A stretch of 64,000 nucleotides of DNA from the NCBI GenBank assembly GCA_001784175.1, contig MFPR01000041.1, positions 57,449 through 121,448 of the forward strand. Reading direction: 5' to 3'. The notes beneath the pieces are model-generated. The model did not search any database. It was not told the origin of the DNA and was given only the letters and a program-made list of their open reading frames with translations. This document shows, piece after piece, positions 39,701 to 48,931 of this stretch (position 1 is the stretch's first letter; each line of letters opens with the position of its first letter). The position numbers were made by a program, and so were the translations under genes. The stretch comes from Candidatus Lindowbacteria bacterium RIFCSPLOWO2_12_FULL_62_27. Its GTDB lineage: Bacteria; Lindowbacteria; 2-12-FULL-62-27.

Positions 39701-42700
39701 CCGACATGACGTTCATCAAGCCGATCCCGCTCAAGCTCGACGCGACGATCGCAAACGGCGCGGTGACGAATTTCAAACTCATCGTGACCCCGCCCGCGGA
39801 TTTTCCAAGCGCGGTCCTGAATGCCATGAAGATTCCGGGGAACCTGTCGCTGTCTCTCGACGACGTGAAGTGGGCGCTTGACGAAATTCTGAAAAATATC
39901 AAAATGGGCGAGATCACCATCTCCGCGCCCGACTTCAACGCCAAGGTCGCCGACATCGGCCTGAAATTCAGCGTCGACCTGCCGAGCTGGAAATATGATT
40001 TCGATTTCAAGGCGCCGGGAGTCAATCTGAAGAATCTCGACAAATTCTACGTCGATTTCGGCAACTATGTCGTCCCGGTTCTGGTCGCGAACTTCGACAA
40101 AATCACGGCGGGATTGATCTTCAAGGGCATCGCGGGCAAGTGGCCGCTGGGCGATGTTGACCTTGGCATCGCGTCGGCGAACCTCGAGGCCGAAGGTGAC
40201 CCGACTAAGGGCTACACCCTCACGGGCAAGATCACGGTCGTGGAAGCGGGCGATTTCACCATCAACGGATTCTGGAGCCCGTCCACGCCGCTCGATCCGA
40301 TCAACTTCAAAGCGGACAACCTCTTCAAGACCGCCATGGACAAGCGTCTCGACCAGCTTGTTCCGAAGGACTGGATCAAACTCGACGAGAAGATCAACAT
40401 CAAAGTCGGCCTTTCGGAATCGTGGGTCAACAAATTGCAGCGCGGCGGCAGAGCGGACGCGAAGACGCCGGCGGCCGGCGGGGACAAATTTACCCTTGAG
40501 GTGTCGATGCCGCTCAAGATGATACTTGATCCGAAAAAACCGCCGTTCAATATGACTGCGTCGTACCAGCCGCTGAACGACGTCATCTCGCTCTCGCTCG
40601 ACGACGGCCAGGTTTGGGAAAAGCCGCTCGATATTCTGCCCGTCAGATTCGACAAACTCGCGCTCGGGGCCGACCCGTCCCTCACCACGCTCACCGTGAA
40701 CACGTCCGGCAAACTGGATTTTCTCGTGCCGTGCGACGTTGTTCTCGTGATGGAGACGAAAAAAGGCGCCGCCCCGAGTTACACGGTCAACCTGAAACCC
40801 GCGGCGGGCACGAACATCGTCAAGGCGATTCTCGACGGCAGAGTTCCGCCCGCAAGTCTCGCGCTGGTTAACGGCCTTCTGCCGAACACCGTGGTCGAGG
40901 AAATCAGCGTCGCCATGGACGCGACAAAATCAAAGCCGGATATCCGGCTGAAGTTCACGATGTCGAAGGAGTCGCTCTCCCAGACGTTCGATATTCTGGT
41001 GAAGGAAGCAGACATGAGCAATTCGGGCGACTTCTCCGCCAAGGCGGCGCCGCAAATTCTCGATCAGCTTTCCGGCGGCACAATCGGCGCGGCCACGACG
41101 GAACTGTTGGACAAACTCGGATTGAGCGGCGACTGGACGATCATCGATCTCAACATCGCGAGCCAGCTGATCCTGAAAGTGAACGTCAAGGGGTCGCCCG
41201 CGAAGGGCTACGACATCACGTCGGACATCAAACCGCTCGTCTTCGACCAGTTCAAACTGACGGGCCGATGGGACCCGGCGAAACCGGCCGACCCGGTTAC
41301 GCTCACCGCGGACAAAAATGTTTTCAAACCGGTCTTCGACAAGACCATCGGCAAACAACTTCCCACAGGCTGGATGGTATTGAAGGACGAACTCTTTGTG
41401 GTCATCACGTTCCCGTCGGCCATCACGGACGCGCTCACATCCGGCGGGTCGGCCGGCGCCGGCGCGACAACCGGCGCGGACGGTATCGACATGGAAATCG
41501 GGTTCCCGATGGAACTGAAGATCGATCCGACGAAAGAAAAGAGGCTTGACATGATCGGAAGTGTTCTGCCGATGAAATCGCAGGCGCAGTTGGCTCTCGC
41601 CGCTGGACAGGTCTGGGACAAGCCGTTTGGATTCGTGCCCGCGACATTCAATACGTTTACGGCCGCGTCGGATCCGAGTTTCACGCAGATCACGATCCAT
41701 GGCGAAGGCACATCGGACTTCCTCGAGGGCGAGAAAATCGACTTCAAAATCGACATCGTGTCCGTCCAGGGACAGAAACCCACACTGGAAATCAATGCGA
41801 CGCCCACGCCGGGCATGGCCAAGGCGATGATGAAGAAGGCGAATATTCCGGCCTCTTTGCAGGACTGCATCGCGACGATCGAGTTGAACAAGATCGACAT
41901 GTCCGCGGATTTTTCGAGTGTCATCAACGGCGTGGTTCCGTACTGCAAGCTCTCGTTCACGTTGAATCATCCGCTTGCGGGGAGGCTGAACATTGATGTC
42001 GGACTGCCGGCCGGCGATATGAAAGATCCGGCGGGATTCGCGAAGACAGTCGCGGAGAACGTGGTCAGTCAGCTTGAAAATATCGTGTCGCAGGTCGTCG
42101 GAAACGTCAGCAAAAAACTCGAGAACGCCGCGAAGGATCCCGTCGGCACCGCCAAAGATCTCGCCAACACCGCCGGCAACACAGCGCAGGACATCGCCGC
42201 GTCAACAAAGGATTTCTTCAAGGATCCGGGCCGGAACACGGTGGATCTCGCCAAAAATGCCGCGAAGATGGCCGAAGATCTCGGCAAGCAGGTCGTGTCC
42301 AATGTAACCGCCAAGCTCGAAAAAATCGCCGAAGATCCGATCGGCGCCGCCATCGAGGCCGCGCAGGCCGCTTACGACGCGGCGGTGAGCGTCGCCAACA
42401 GCATCGCGGACTTCTTTTCGGATATCGGCAGTGCGATCGTAGACTTCTTCGGCGGCGGGGACGACGGCCCCAGCGACGAGGAGATCGCCGCGCAGGAGGC
42501 GGCGGACAAAGCGAAGGCGGATGCGCAGAAAAAATTGAATGATTTGTACATAGAACAGATGAACAAGCGGATTGCGGAAATACTTCGCAACGCCGACTTC
42601 GAAAATTGCAAGAAAGCCATCGCCGCCGCGACAACCATGCAGGAGGCCGAGAAGATCGCGTACAACGACTTCCAGCCGGCCTATTCGCATCTGTTGAACT

Positions 42701-45700
42701 CGGACAAGACTCAATTGTACGAAGAGGTCAAGAAGAAGGCGATGTCCATCGCGCCGCCGCCATCCGAGTCGATGGCCTGGTGGCGGAACAAGATGTCCGA
42801 CGCCGAAATCTGGTGGCTCGACGACGGGATCAAATTCATCGACGGCAAGGAATTTCCGAACAACACATGGTTCTCGAATGTCTCCGGCCTCTCGGCGGCG
42901 GACAAGGCCGCGCTGAAGAGCGAGATGAAAGCGAAACAGCCAGCCAAGCTTCTGAAGTGGCAGACGAAGTATATTCGCGATTATCGCGAGGGCATGGACT
43001 GGGCCTTCACGATTCAGGATGTGCTGAATCAGATTGAGTGGATCAACAATGACATCATGAACCGCCTCAACCAGGACCAGGTCGCCGATCTGAAAAAATA
43101 TGCGGATGCCGCGATCGCAAGGGTCAACGCCGCATGGCTGGAAAAGTTCACGGACCAGATAAACGGCGCGAGCACTGAATATCGGCTGTATGAGGTGCAG
43201 TCCGATATGGAGATCAGCTACAACCTGACGGCGCCGCAAAAGGCGGTCTTGAAGAAAAAAATTGCCGCGCTCCTGCCCAACATCAAGACACAGGGGCCGA
43301 TCAACGCGATGAGGAATATGGAGAAACGGATCGCGGAGGAAATGAATTTCGCAGTCCTCAAAGGGCTTGACGAGCGTCTGACTGCGGGCCCGTTGGAAAT
43401 GCCGTTCGCCGCGAATTCCGTGGAAGACGTTATAACGCAGATTAAATTGAGCCACGATGATGCGCTTGACGCGGATTTGAGCGTATTGTCCGACGATTCA
43501 AAGGAAATCCTGGGCGGGCTGATCCGGCAACGCATATACAGTCTGCGCGGAATACACGACGCCGTGGTGAATGTGCAACTGAAGCGCATATCTAATATGA
43601 TGCTTGGCTCCGAAATTGAACTCCTGAGCTACCAAATAGACGGCCGCGCCGCCCCCGATCTCTCTTATTTGGGCGATGACAACAAAAAGAAATTGCGGGA
43701 TGAAATCCAAAAGCGATTTAATCAGGCGCCTATCCGTCAGAAGGCGTTTGATGAGATGTATCTGGCAATCGATAATGCGGCGACTTGGGCGGATCTTACA
43801 AAACTCCAGGACGCTCTCTCCGGAAAGAGCGTTGAGGGCTTGCCGGTTATTTTGAACCTGACCGAACTCGACATCGAGCGGCTGACCGAGAGGGTCACGG
43901 AAAAGCTGGACGTCATCAATACTGAACTGAAGAAGTTCCGCGCGGGAATCGCCGCCGCGACCACGAACGCCGATATCAAGTCATGGAAAGGAAAGATTGA
44001 TGAAAACAAATCGCTGGCCGCCGACCAGAAGAAGGCGCTGAAAGACGAGGCCGACGCGAAATTCGCGGAACTAGCCGCGAAGGAATTAAAAAGCATGCAG
44101 GACGGCATCACCGCCGCGACGACAAGCGCCGATATCAGCACGTGGGAATGGTCGATCGACAACAGCGACTTGCTCACCGCCGACCAGAAAAAGACGTTGA
44201 AATCGCAGTCCAAAGCGAAGCGCATTCCGCTCCTCATCTCCTACCCTTTCGATCAGACGATGGACATCGCCAACCTCAACCGGTGGAAAGGCATGCTCAA
44301 CGGCACGGCCATCGACCGGTATCCGGTCACGCTGGATTATCTGAAAGAGCCCGAGGTCACGATGATCAAGGAAAACATTCTCTCGCTGACTGCGGATCAG
44401 AAGGCCGGCTACCTGAAGACAATCGAAGAGCGCCTGGTCATCGCGAACAAGGAGCGTGAAGAATACGTGGCCGCCGCCAAGGCCAAGACCGCCAGCCTGA
44501 CGAAGTACGCAGAATTGGTCGAGCACAAAGATCATATCAAAACGTCTTCGGGTCTACCGGATGACATCAAGGCGACGCTGACGGGCGAAGTGGACGTGAA
44601 AATCCAGTCGCTCTTCGGCGCGGAACTCGACGGGTATATGGCCACGTTCCGTAGCGCCCTCGTGGATGCCGACGGTATGTCCTCCGAGAAGCGCACGTTG
44701 CGGCTGAAAGCTATCGAAGACTATCTCAATGGCTATTATGCGTCTCTCACCGGGCTTCCGAACATAAAGTTCATGACCGCGGACCAGATCGCGATGATGA
44801 AGAAGGAAGTCGCGCTGGCGAAAAATCCCCCGAGCGCCACGGACCGCGCGGCCGTGGTCAAAAAATACACCGACGCCATCGCGGCGGCAAAGGATGAAGC
44901 GGCCATCAAAACCCTGAAGGCGCAGATCGAGTCGGACTCGACGCTCTTATGGTCCGACAAATATCCTCTGATCGGGTCGATCAACGCGAAAACGGTCATG
45001 AAGCTGACCATGCCGGAGAACGTCAAGGTCGGCAAGGAGATCAGGCTGAACATTTCCGGCGGCTGGGCGCCGTTTAAGTACGAACTCGAACGCAATAGGT
45101 CCGGAGCCTCCTTCGTCGGCGACGTCTACAAGACCGGATCGTTTGCGACGGCCATGAATGAAATGGGAAATATCATTGTCGTCACCGACGCGACCGGACA
45201 GACCCAGAAAGCGAATGTCCGCACCATCGCGGGCATTACCGTCAGCCCGTCGGGAAAAACCAGCGTGATGGCGGGGGGCAGTATCACGTTTACCGCTCCC
45301 GGCGGCGTCGGAACTCCCAGTTTTTCCCTGGACCCGAACAATTCGAATGGTTTCATCAATGAACAGACGGGCGTCTATACCGCGGGCACAGGAAAATCGA
45401 ATGTGGAGGATGGGATCAAGGCTCGCGACTTCGACTTCAACTCCGATGTCGTCACGGTGTTTGTTTATCCCAAGCCGACGGCGCAAGTCAGCGACGATCG
45501 CGCAAAAACGTTCCGGGACCGGCTGGCCGCCGCGAATTCGGTCGAGGCCGCTGAATTGGTGAAGACGGAACTCAACGCGGATACTCTGCTGACGCAGGAG
45601 AAGAAGGCCGAGTTGATCAAGGAGGCCGATGCCCGGGCAAGTCTTCCCGATCTGAAGGAAAAGGCGCAGAAAGAGGCGCTCGCGAACTTCCCGAAAAAAC

Positions 45701-47388
45701 TTAAGGATTGGATCGCCACGGAATCGAGCGCGGATCGCCTTGATGTGGTCGGCCGATATATTTTTAACTACATTCAGTATCCCACCCCCGCGCCGTCCGG
45801 CATGGATTGGCTGATCGACGGGCTCAAGTACTATTCGGACGCGGAATTGAGCGATTTGTCCAAGGAATGCTCTCTGCCGGGATCGATCAAGACCATCCGC
45901 GGATGGTTGGAGGATCCGATGACGTCGACAGAAACGGTACGGTGGAGAATCAAAGGATTCAATTATTCGGATGCGAAGAAGGAGAAACTCCTCCTCGAGG
46001 TCGACGCGTGGGTCGCCACGGTGGATACATCGACCAAGGCCGCGTATGACGCGAAGGCCAAGGCGGCGAAAGAGGCCGAACAAGCGGCGATGGATGCCAA
46101 GATCGCCGACGTGACCGCCAAATCGGAGATGCGCATTTCGATCACGTCCCTGTATCAGAGCATATTGTACCGGGCGCCCACGGCGATGGAATTGGCAAAC
46201 AACGAAGGATATTTTGCTTCTTTCGGTCTCGCCGATATCGCCAACAGTCTATTGACGTCGGACGGATTCAAGAATCTATCCGCCGCCGAAAAAATTAAAT
46301 CCCTGTACCGATTCATTCTGCGGAGAGACGCCGATGCGGACGGAACGGCGTACTACGGCGCGTCGGGCAAGTCGACCGCTGAAATCGCCAAGGCTCTGTA
46401 TGAAAGCGATGAACACAAAAAACTCGCGGAGGATAAAAAGACGCTTATCAAAGATGTGCTTACAAAGTACGGAGTCAATTTGAGCGCATCTTCCGCGGCA
46501 ACGACAACTGCAATGACAACCGCTACAAGTTACACCCCGTCCGCAACGAACCTTGCCAAAGGCAAATCCGCGTCCGGCAGTGCGGCCTGCGGGACGAGCG
46601 AAGGCCCTGAAAAGGCGGTCAACGGAACGTCGAGCGGCGGCAATTCCGACAAATGGTGTTCGCTCGCTGATCAAAAATATCTGGATGTCGATCTGGGCGC
46701 GTCCTATTCCATCACCGAATTTGTCGTCGCGCACGCGGGCGCGGGCAGCGAGGATGCGTCGTTCAACACGAAAGACTTCTCCTTCTCGGTCAGCGCGGAC
46801 AAGACGACGTGGACGGACATTTTGACGGTGAGCGGAAACACAAGCAACGTAACGAAACACGCGGTTCAGGGCACAGGACAATATGTCCGGTTGAACATCA
46901 AGACGCCGACCCAGACAACGGACAAAGCCGCGCGAATTTATGAGTTCGAAGTCAACGGCACGATTGTCCCGGCTGTGTCCAACCTCGCCAAAGGAAAAAC
47001 AGCGACCGGCAGCGCCAGTTGCGCCTCGTCCGAAGGGCCCGAAAAGGCGGTCAACGGGAGCAAATCGGATAAATGGTGTTCGAAGGCGGATCAGAAATTT
47101 CTCGAGGTCGACCTCGGCGCGCCGTACTCCATCACGGAGTTTGTCGTCGCGCACGCGGCCGAGGGCGGAGAGGGCTCGTCGTACAACACAAAAGATTTTA
47201 AAATCTCGGTCAGCGCGGACAAATCGTCTTGGACCGAGAGTGTCAACGTGAGCGGAAACACCAGCAATCTCACGAAACATGCGGTTACGAACACGACGGG
47301 CCAGTATGTTAAATTGACCATCACGACGCCGACCCAGACGGCGGACCCGGCCGCGCGCATTTACGAGTTTGAGGTGATCGGACGATGA
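36775..47388 (+). CDS. 3537-aa giant secreted repeat protein with DUF4214-like and two discoidin domains
   Basis: GTG start overlapping the upstream stop; signal peptide residues ~1-29 (LLFLLLIAFPALA). Five tandem ~330-aa domains begin near residues 128, 460, 789, 1121 and 1452, each opening GKW or GDW and including EGDPxKGYTL, DNxFK and DLGISGKLPSLKMDF-like strands. Repeats 1 and 2 share near-identical DNA blocks 987 nt apart. Residues ~1760-1915 are amphipathic (DPVGTAKDLANTAG). From ~1920 to 2700 and again ~2900-3110 helical repeats recur, each with AIAAATTxADIxxW then LTADQKKxLK. An Ig/cadherin-like pair (~2740-2900) interrupts them. A DUF4214-like domain (~3117-3230) precedes two discoidin/F5-8C domains (~3254-3396, ~3401-3537). 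An adhesin or polysaccharide-binding surface protein is inferred. Confidence 0.8.
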   Translation: MNRSRKRIRANRAPALLFLLLIAFPALAADITGRALVPLKDGSQAYVFLLNNYDRTRDGEIYVIVTSGGTRTAYKPQENILDAPAQKGSWGVKLRGDVQISMVEVVLYGNPPAPVSAPVLALPPALAGKWTLSDRMAGALTLKLEAEGDAAKGYTLTGKASVKDAGEFAVTGTWNPAKPSAPLIIETSNVFKQLLEGLLGQSYPADAFSLGEKITAIINLPTEWTAQLKKGIKSQDDLKAFSAGQVAVGIAVPFTLKIDPTKPAFNLMARINPVAKTVSLSLGAGQKWDKPFDFLPVSFDQIALTTDFKFESLNAKAAGNIEFFGLIPVDLDMITLKGMKPDLKLTIKPDVNILIGALGKLEIPVELKDIFLPVLNKLEFGTFNLGGLGDLGISGKLPSLKMDFKIKTLHFDRTFNLDMPEFSFRKPALFIAELGKIVLPELKANFDIILADLAFDGLIGKWTLADLSIDVGSIKVTAEGDPMAGYDLACAITVKDVGTMNAVGKWSPAAPLAPVTFHVDNIFKSAFEGLLGGAYPSEAFSLDEKIDVTVGLDPNWVEQLKKGSKGATTIKTGTYTLVAKMPFKLKLDPMKPMFNLTATIDAVAKTVAVGLDEGQKWDQPFDFLPVTFDKIDLTSDFKFESLNAKAAGNIEFFGAIPASLDMITLKGMKPDLKLTIKPDVNILIGALGKLDIPIELKDIFIPLLDKFEFGAFELGGIGDLGISGKLPSLKMDFKLKLPNFEHTFKLDMPEFNFRKPDLFTAELGKIVLPVLQANLPDITMGLALELATGKWPLVDLNIDLVKLKLDAEGDPTKGFTLDGVITVKDLGDFKVNGLWGKDDPSKVVFDVDNAAQSVLDATIGKAVPKDWFKMGDKITVTATLDKEWSDQLTKGAKAANPFDKGNFTVDISFPLTLKFDPTKDAFKLTAHIDPQAKTATIGLDAGQTWSDPFGYLPVTFTQIDMASDVKFSKIAMTSTADMTFIKPIPLKLDATIANGAVTNFKLIVTPPADFPSAVLNAMKIPGNLSLSLDDVKWALDEILKNIKMGEITISAPDFNAKVADIGLKFSVDLPSWKYDFDFKAPGVNLKNLDKFYVDFGNYVVPVLVANFDKITAGLIFKGIAGKWPLGDVDLGIASANLEAEGDPTKGYTLTGKITVVEAGDFTINGFWSPSTPLDPINFKADNLFKTAMDKRLDQLVPKDWIKLDEKINIKVGLSESWVNKLQRGGRADAKTPAAGGDKFTLEVSMPLKMILDPKKPPFNMTASYQPLNDVISLSLDDGQVWEKPLDILPVRFDKLALGADPSLTTLTVNTSGKLDFLVPCDVVLVMETKKGAAPSYTVNLKPAAGTNIVKAILDGRVPPASLALVNGLLPNTVVEEISVAMDATKSKPDIRLKFTMSKESLSQTFDILVKEADMSNSGDFSAKAAPQILDQLSGGTIGAATTELLDKLGLSGDWTIIDLNIASQLILKVNVKGSPAKGYDITSDIKPLVFDQFKLTGRWDPAKPADPVTLTADKNVFKPVFDKTIGKQLPTGWMVLKDELFVVITFPSAITDALTSGGSAGAGATTGADGIDMEIGFPMELKIDPTKEKRLDMIGSVLPMKSQAQLALAAGQVWDKPFGFVPATFNTFTAASDPSFTQITIHGEGTSDFLEGEKIDFKIDIVSVQGQKPTLEINATPTPGMAKAMMKKANIPASLQDCIATIELNKIDMSADFSSVINGVVPYCKLSFTLNHPLAGRLNIDVGLPAGDMKDPAGFAKTVAENVVSQLENIVSQVVGNVSKKLENAAKDPVGTAKDLANTAGNTAQDIAASTKDFFKDPGRNTVDLAKNAAKMAEDLGKQVVSNVTAKLEKIAEDPIGAAIEAAQAAYDAAVSVANSIADFFSDIGSAIVDFFGGGDDGPSDEEIAAQEAADKAKADAQKKLNDLYIEQMNKRIAEILRNADFENCKKAIAAATTMQEAEKIAYNDFQPAYSHLLNSDKTQLYEEVKKKAMSIAPPPSESMAWWRNKMSDAEIWWLDDGIKFIDGKEFPNNTWFSNVSGLSAADKAALKSEMKAKQPAKLLKWQTKYIRDYREGMDWAFTIQDVLNQIEWINNDIMNRLNQDQVADLKKYADAAIARVNAAWLEKFTDQINGASTEYRLYEVQSDMEISYNLTAPQKAVLKKKIAALLPNIKTQGPINAMRNMEKRIAEEMNFAVLKGLDERLTAGPLEMPFAANSVEDVITQIKLSHDDALDADLSVLSDDSKEILGGLIRQRIYSLRGIHDAVVNVQLKRISNMMLGSEIELLSYQIDGRAAPDLSYLGDDNKKKLRDEIQKRFNQAPIRQKAFDEMYLAIDNAATWADLTKLQDALSGKSVEGLPVILNLTELDIERLTERVTEKLDVINTELKKFRAGIAAATTNADIKSWKGKIDENKSLAADQKKALKDEADAKFAELAAKELKSMQDGITAATTSADISTWEWSIDNSDLLTADQKKTLKSQSKAKRIPLLISYPFDQTMDIANLNRWKGMLNGTAIDRYPVTLDYLKEPEVTMIKENILSLTADQKAGYLKTIEERLVIANKEREEYVAAAKAKTASLTKYAELVEHKDHIKTSSGLPDDIKATLTGEVDVKIQSLFGAELDGYMATFRSALVDADGMSSEKRTLRLKAIEDYLNGYYASLTGLPNIKFMTADQIAMMKKEVALAKNPPSATDRAAVVKKYTDAIAAAKDEAAIKTLKAQIESDSTLLWSDKYPLIGSINAKTVMKLTMPENVKVGKEIRLNISGGWAPFKYELERNRSGASFVGDVYKTGSFATAMNEMGNIIVVTDATGQTQKANVRTIAGITVSPSGKTSVMAGGSITFTAPGGVGTPSFSLDPNNSNGFINEQTGVYTAGTGKSNVEDGIKARDFDFNSDVVTVFVYPKPTAQVSDDRAKTFRDRLAAANSVEAAELVKTELNADTLLTQEKKAELIKEADARASLPDLKEKAQKEALANFPKKLKDWIATESSADRLDVVGRYIFNYIQYPTPAPSGMDWLIDGLKYYSDAELSDLSKECSLPGSIKTIRGWLEDPMTSTETVRWRIKGFNYSDAKKEKLLLEVDAWVATVDTSTKAAYDAKAKAAKEAEQAAMDAKIADVTAKSEMRISITSLYQSILYRAPTAMELANNEGYFASFGLADIANSLLTSDGFKNLSAAEKIKSLYRFILRRDADADGTAYYGASGKSTAEIAKALYESDEHKKLAEDKKTLIKDVLTKYGVNLSASSAATTTAMTTATSYTPSATNLAKGKSASGSAACGTSEGPEKAVNGTSSGGNSDKWCSLADQKYLDVDLGASYSITEFVVAHAGAGSEDASFNTKDFSFSVSADKTTWTDILTVSGNTSNVTKHAVQGTGQYVRLNIKTPTQTTDKAARIYEFEVNGTIVPAVSNLAKGKTATGSASCASSEGPEKAVNGSKSDKWCSKADQKFLEVDLGAPYSITEFVVAHAAEGGEGSSYNTKDFKISVSADKSSWTESVNVSGNTSNLTKHAVTNTTGQYVKLTITTPTQTADPAARIYEFEVIGR
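37156..42100 (+). repeat. five tandem ~990-bp coding repeats
   Basis: Repeat starts at about 37156, 38152, 39139, 40135 and 41128 (spacing 987-996 nt). The first two copies are the most alike; e.g. the block starting 37693 recurs at 38680. Later copies are more diverged, so duplication was stepwise. Confidence 0.8.
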
Positions 47389-48320
47389 GGCGCCGGATTC
47401 TCGTCGCGGCCGTCGCGCTTATGGTGCCGTATTCCGCGTGGGCGGGATCGCGCGCCAAAGACGCCGCAACCCCTTTCGGCGGGAACAAGAACCCCACGAA
47501 GGCGGATGTTGTGCGCGTCGTCGGCGACGCGACGCGCAAGACGGCGGCGGGGATGACGGACAAACTGGCCGGCGACTACAGCGCCTTTCTCGTGGGGGCG
47601 GCGAACGTGATGGATGACAGAAGAATCGTCAAGCCCGCCTATCGCGACGTGTTTCTCTCCACGCAAAAAGATACGGTGATCAACGCGATGCTGAATTCCT
47701 ACGACACCTTCGCCGCCGCCACGCTGTCGGCGTGGATGAAAAAGGCGCCGGGACTTCGGTGGACGGTTTCCACCGCGCTCCAATCGGAACGCGACCGCCT
47801 CGTGGACTTTTTCCTTCAGGAACCCGAGTTGATCATCCGAGTTGCGCGTTCCGTCCAGTCCTCGCGCGCAAAAGCGGGACTCCATCCGGATTCAGTGCCG
47901 GACGTCATCCGAACGAAAGTGGATGAAGCCGCCGCGGCGGACACGCAGGAGAACTTCACGCGCCTGCTCTACCGCGCCGCCGCGCTCGGCGACACGGAAG
48001 TTGGGCGGGCGATCCGCGGGCGAGTCCGGAGACTTGCGACGGACCTGACGGACGGCCTGACGGCCGCCTACGTCAAATTCCGCGTGGAGTTCGACGCGAC
48101 GCTGACCGAAAACAAAATCACCGACACCGCCGTGCGCGGTTCACTGTTTCGCCCGAAAAGGGCCGACGTTCTCGCCGCGCTGATGAAACAATACGACGCC
48201 TTCGCCGCCAAAACCCAATCCGCCTTCAAAGCCGCCGGCCCGGCCGTCCGGAGCGCGGTCGCGGACGAGCTTGCCGCCACGCGCGAGAAGTTCAACGCGA
48301 CGTTCAAGGCCGAACAATGA
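47385..48320 (+). CDS. secreted helical protein, tandem paralogue 1
   Basis: 311 aa, signal peptide ending YSAWA (residue ~20), ATGA overlap with the giant's stop. Mostly alpha-helical, built of two similar halves. Each half has a helix with Y-x-x-F-x followed by KKITKP/ENKIT, a middle R-x-x-F/V-x-x-P and a helix ending MxxxYDxFAAxT. It is a paralogue of 48928-49872 and shares FLVGAANVMDDRRIVKPAYR versus YLVRVNASLDEKKITKPEHR. No known family recognised. Its position directly after the giant suggests a helper, coat or chaperone-like role. Confidence 0.65.
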   Translation: MRRRILVAAVALMVPYSAWAGSRAKDAATPFGGNKNPTKADVVRVVGDATRKTAAGMTDKLAGDYSAFLVGAANVMDDRRIVKPAYRDVFLSTQKDTVINAMLNSYDTFAAATLSAWMKKAPGLRWTVSTALQSERDRLVDFFLQEPELIIRVARSVQSSRAKAGLHPDSVPDVIRTKVDEAAAADTQENFTRLLYRAAALGDTEVGRAIRGRVRRLATDLTDGLTAAYVKFRVEFDATLTENKITDTAVRGSLFRPKRADVLAALMKQYDAFAAKTQSAFKAAGPAVRSAVADELAATREKFNATFKAEQ

Positions 48321-48931
48321 AATATTCTCGAAAAGTCCCAACGGAAAAATCCATGATCATGCGCCCTGTCACCGCTGAGATCGAGCGGCGGATTTTTACG
48401 ATTCGCGGGCGGAGGGTGATGCTGGACGCCGATCTGGCGAAAGTGTATGGGGTGACCACGGCCAGATTGAACGAGCAGGTGAAGCGGAATCCCGATCGAT
48501 TCCCGCCGGATTTGGTGTTCCAAATCACGCGCCGGGAGTGGGCTGTTTTGATATCGCAATTTGCGACATCAAAGATCCGCGGCGGCCGCAGAAAACTTCC
48601 TTATGTGTTCACAAAAGATGGAGCGGTGATGATCGCAACTGTCCTCAAGAGTCCACGTGCAGCCATGGTCACACTGCAGGTTGTACGGGCTTTTAATCGC
48701 ATGCAGGCCATTTTGGATACGCATGCGGACATCGGCATCAAGATACGAGAACTCGAAAAGACCATCAGCCGGAAGTTCCGAAAACATGAAAAGTCCATCG
48801 AGATTATTTTTGGCGCGCTGAATCAATTGATGAACCCGCCCCAAACGCCCGTCGTCGGGTTTGTCGTTGACGGGGGCGACAAAGACAATTCCTCTCTTGG
48901 ACGAAGAGACCGGAGGCGAAAATCCAAATGA
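48317..48931 (+). CDS. ORF6N-domain protein
   Basis: 204 aa. The ORF6N domain spans residues ~18-125: RRIFTIRGRRVMLDADLAKVYGVTTARLNEQVKRN (in parts), FPPDLVFQIT, GGRRKLPYVFTKDGAVMIATVLKSPRA. A C-terminal coiled coil (ELEKTISRKFRKHEKSIEIIF) is followed by a basic tail. The domain is typical of phage antirepressors and mobile genes. It overlaps both flanking paralogues by 4 nt (ATGA each side), so it is embedded in the secreted-protein operon, probably as an insertion that kept coupling. Confidence 0.88.
   Translation: MKYSRKVPTEKSMIMRPVTAEIERRIFTIRGRRVMLDADLAKVYGVTTARLNEQVKRNPDRFPPDLVFQITRREWAVLISQFATSKIRGGRRKLPYVFTKDGAVMIATVLKSPRAAMVTLQVVRAFNRMQAILDTHADIGIKIRELEKTISRKFRKHEKSIEIIFGALNQLMNPPQTPVVGFVVDGGDKDNSSLGRRDRRRKSK

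Noticed and set aside
36775..47388. CRISPR-like or satellite array in the giant gene
   Set aside because: The repeats are ~990 bp coding units without spacers; they are protein domains.
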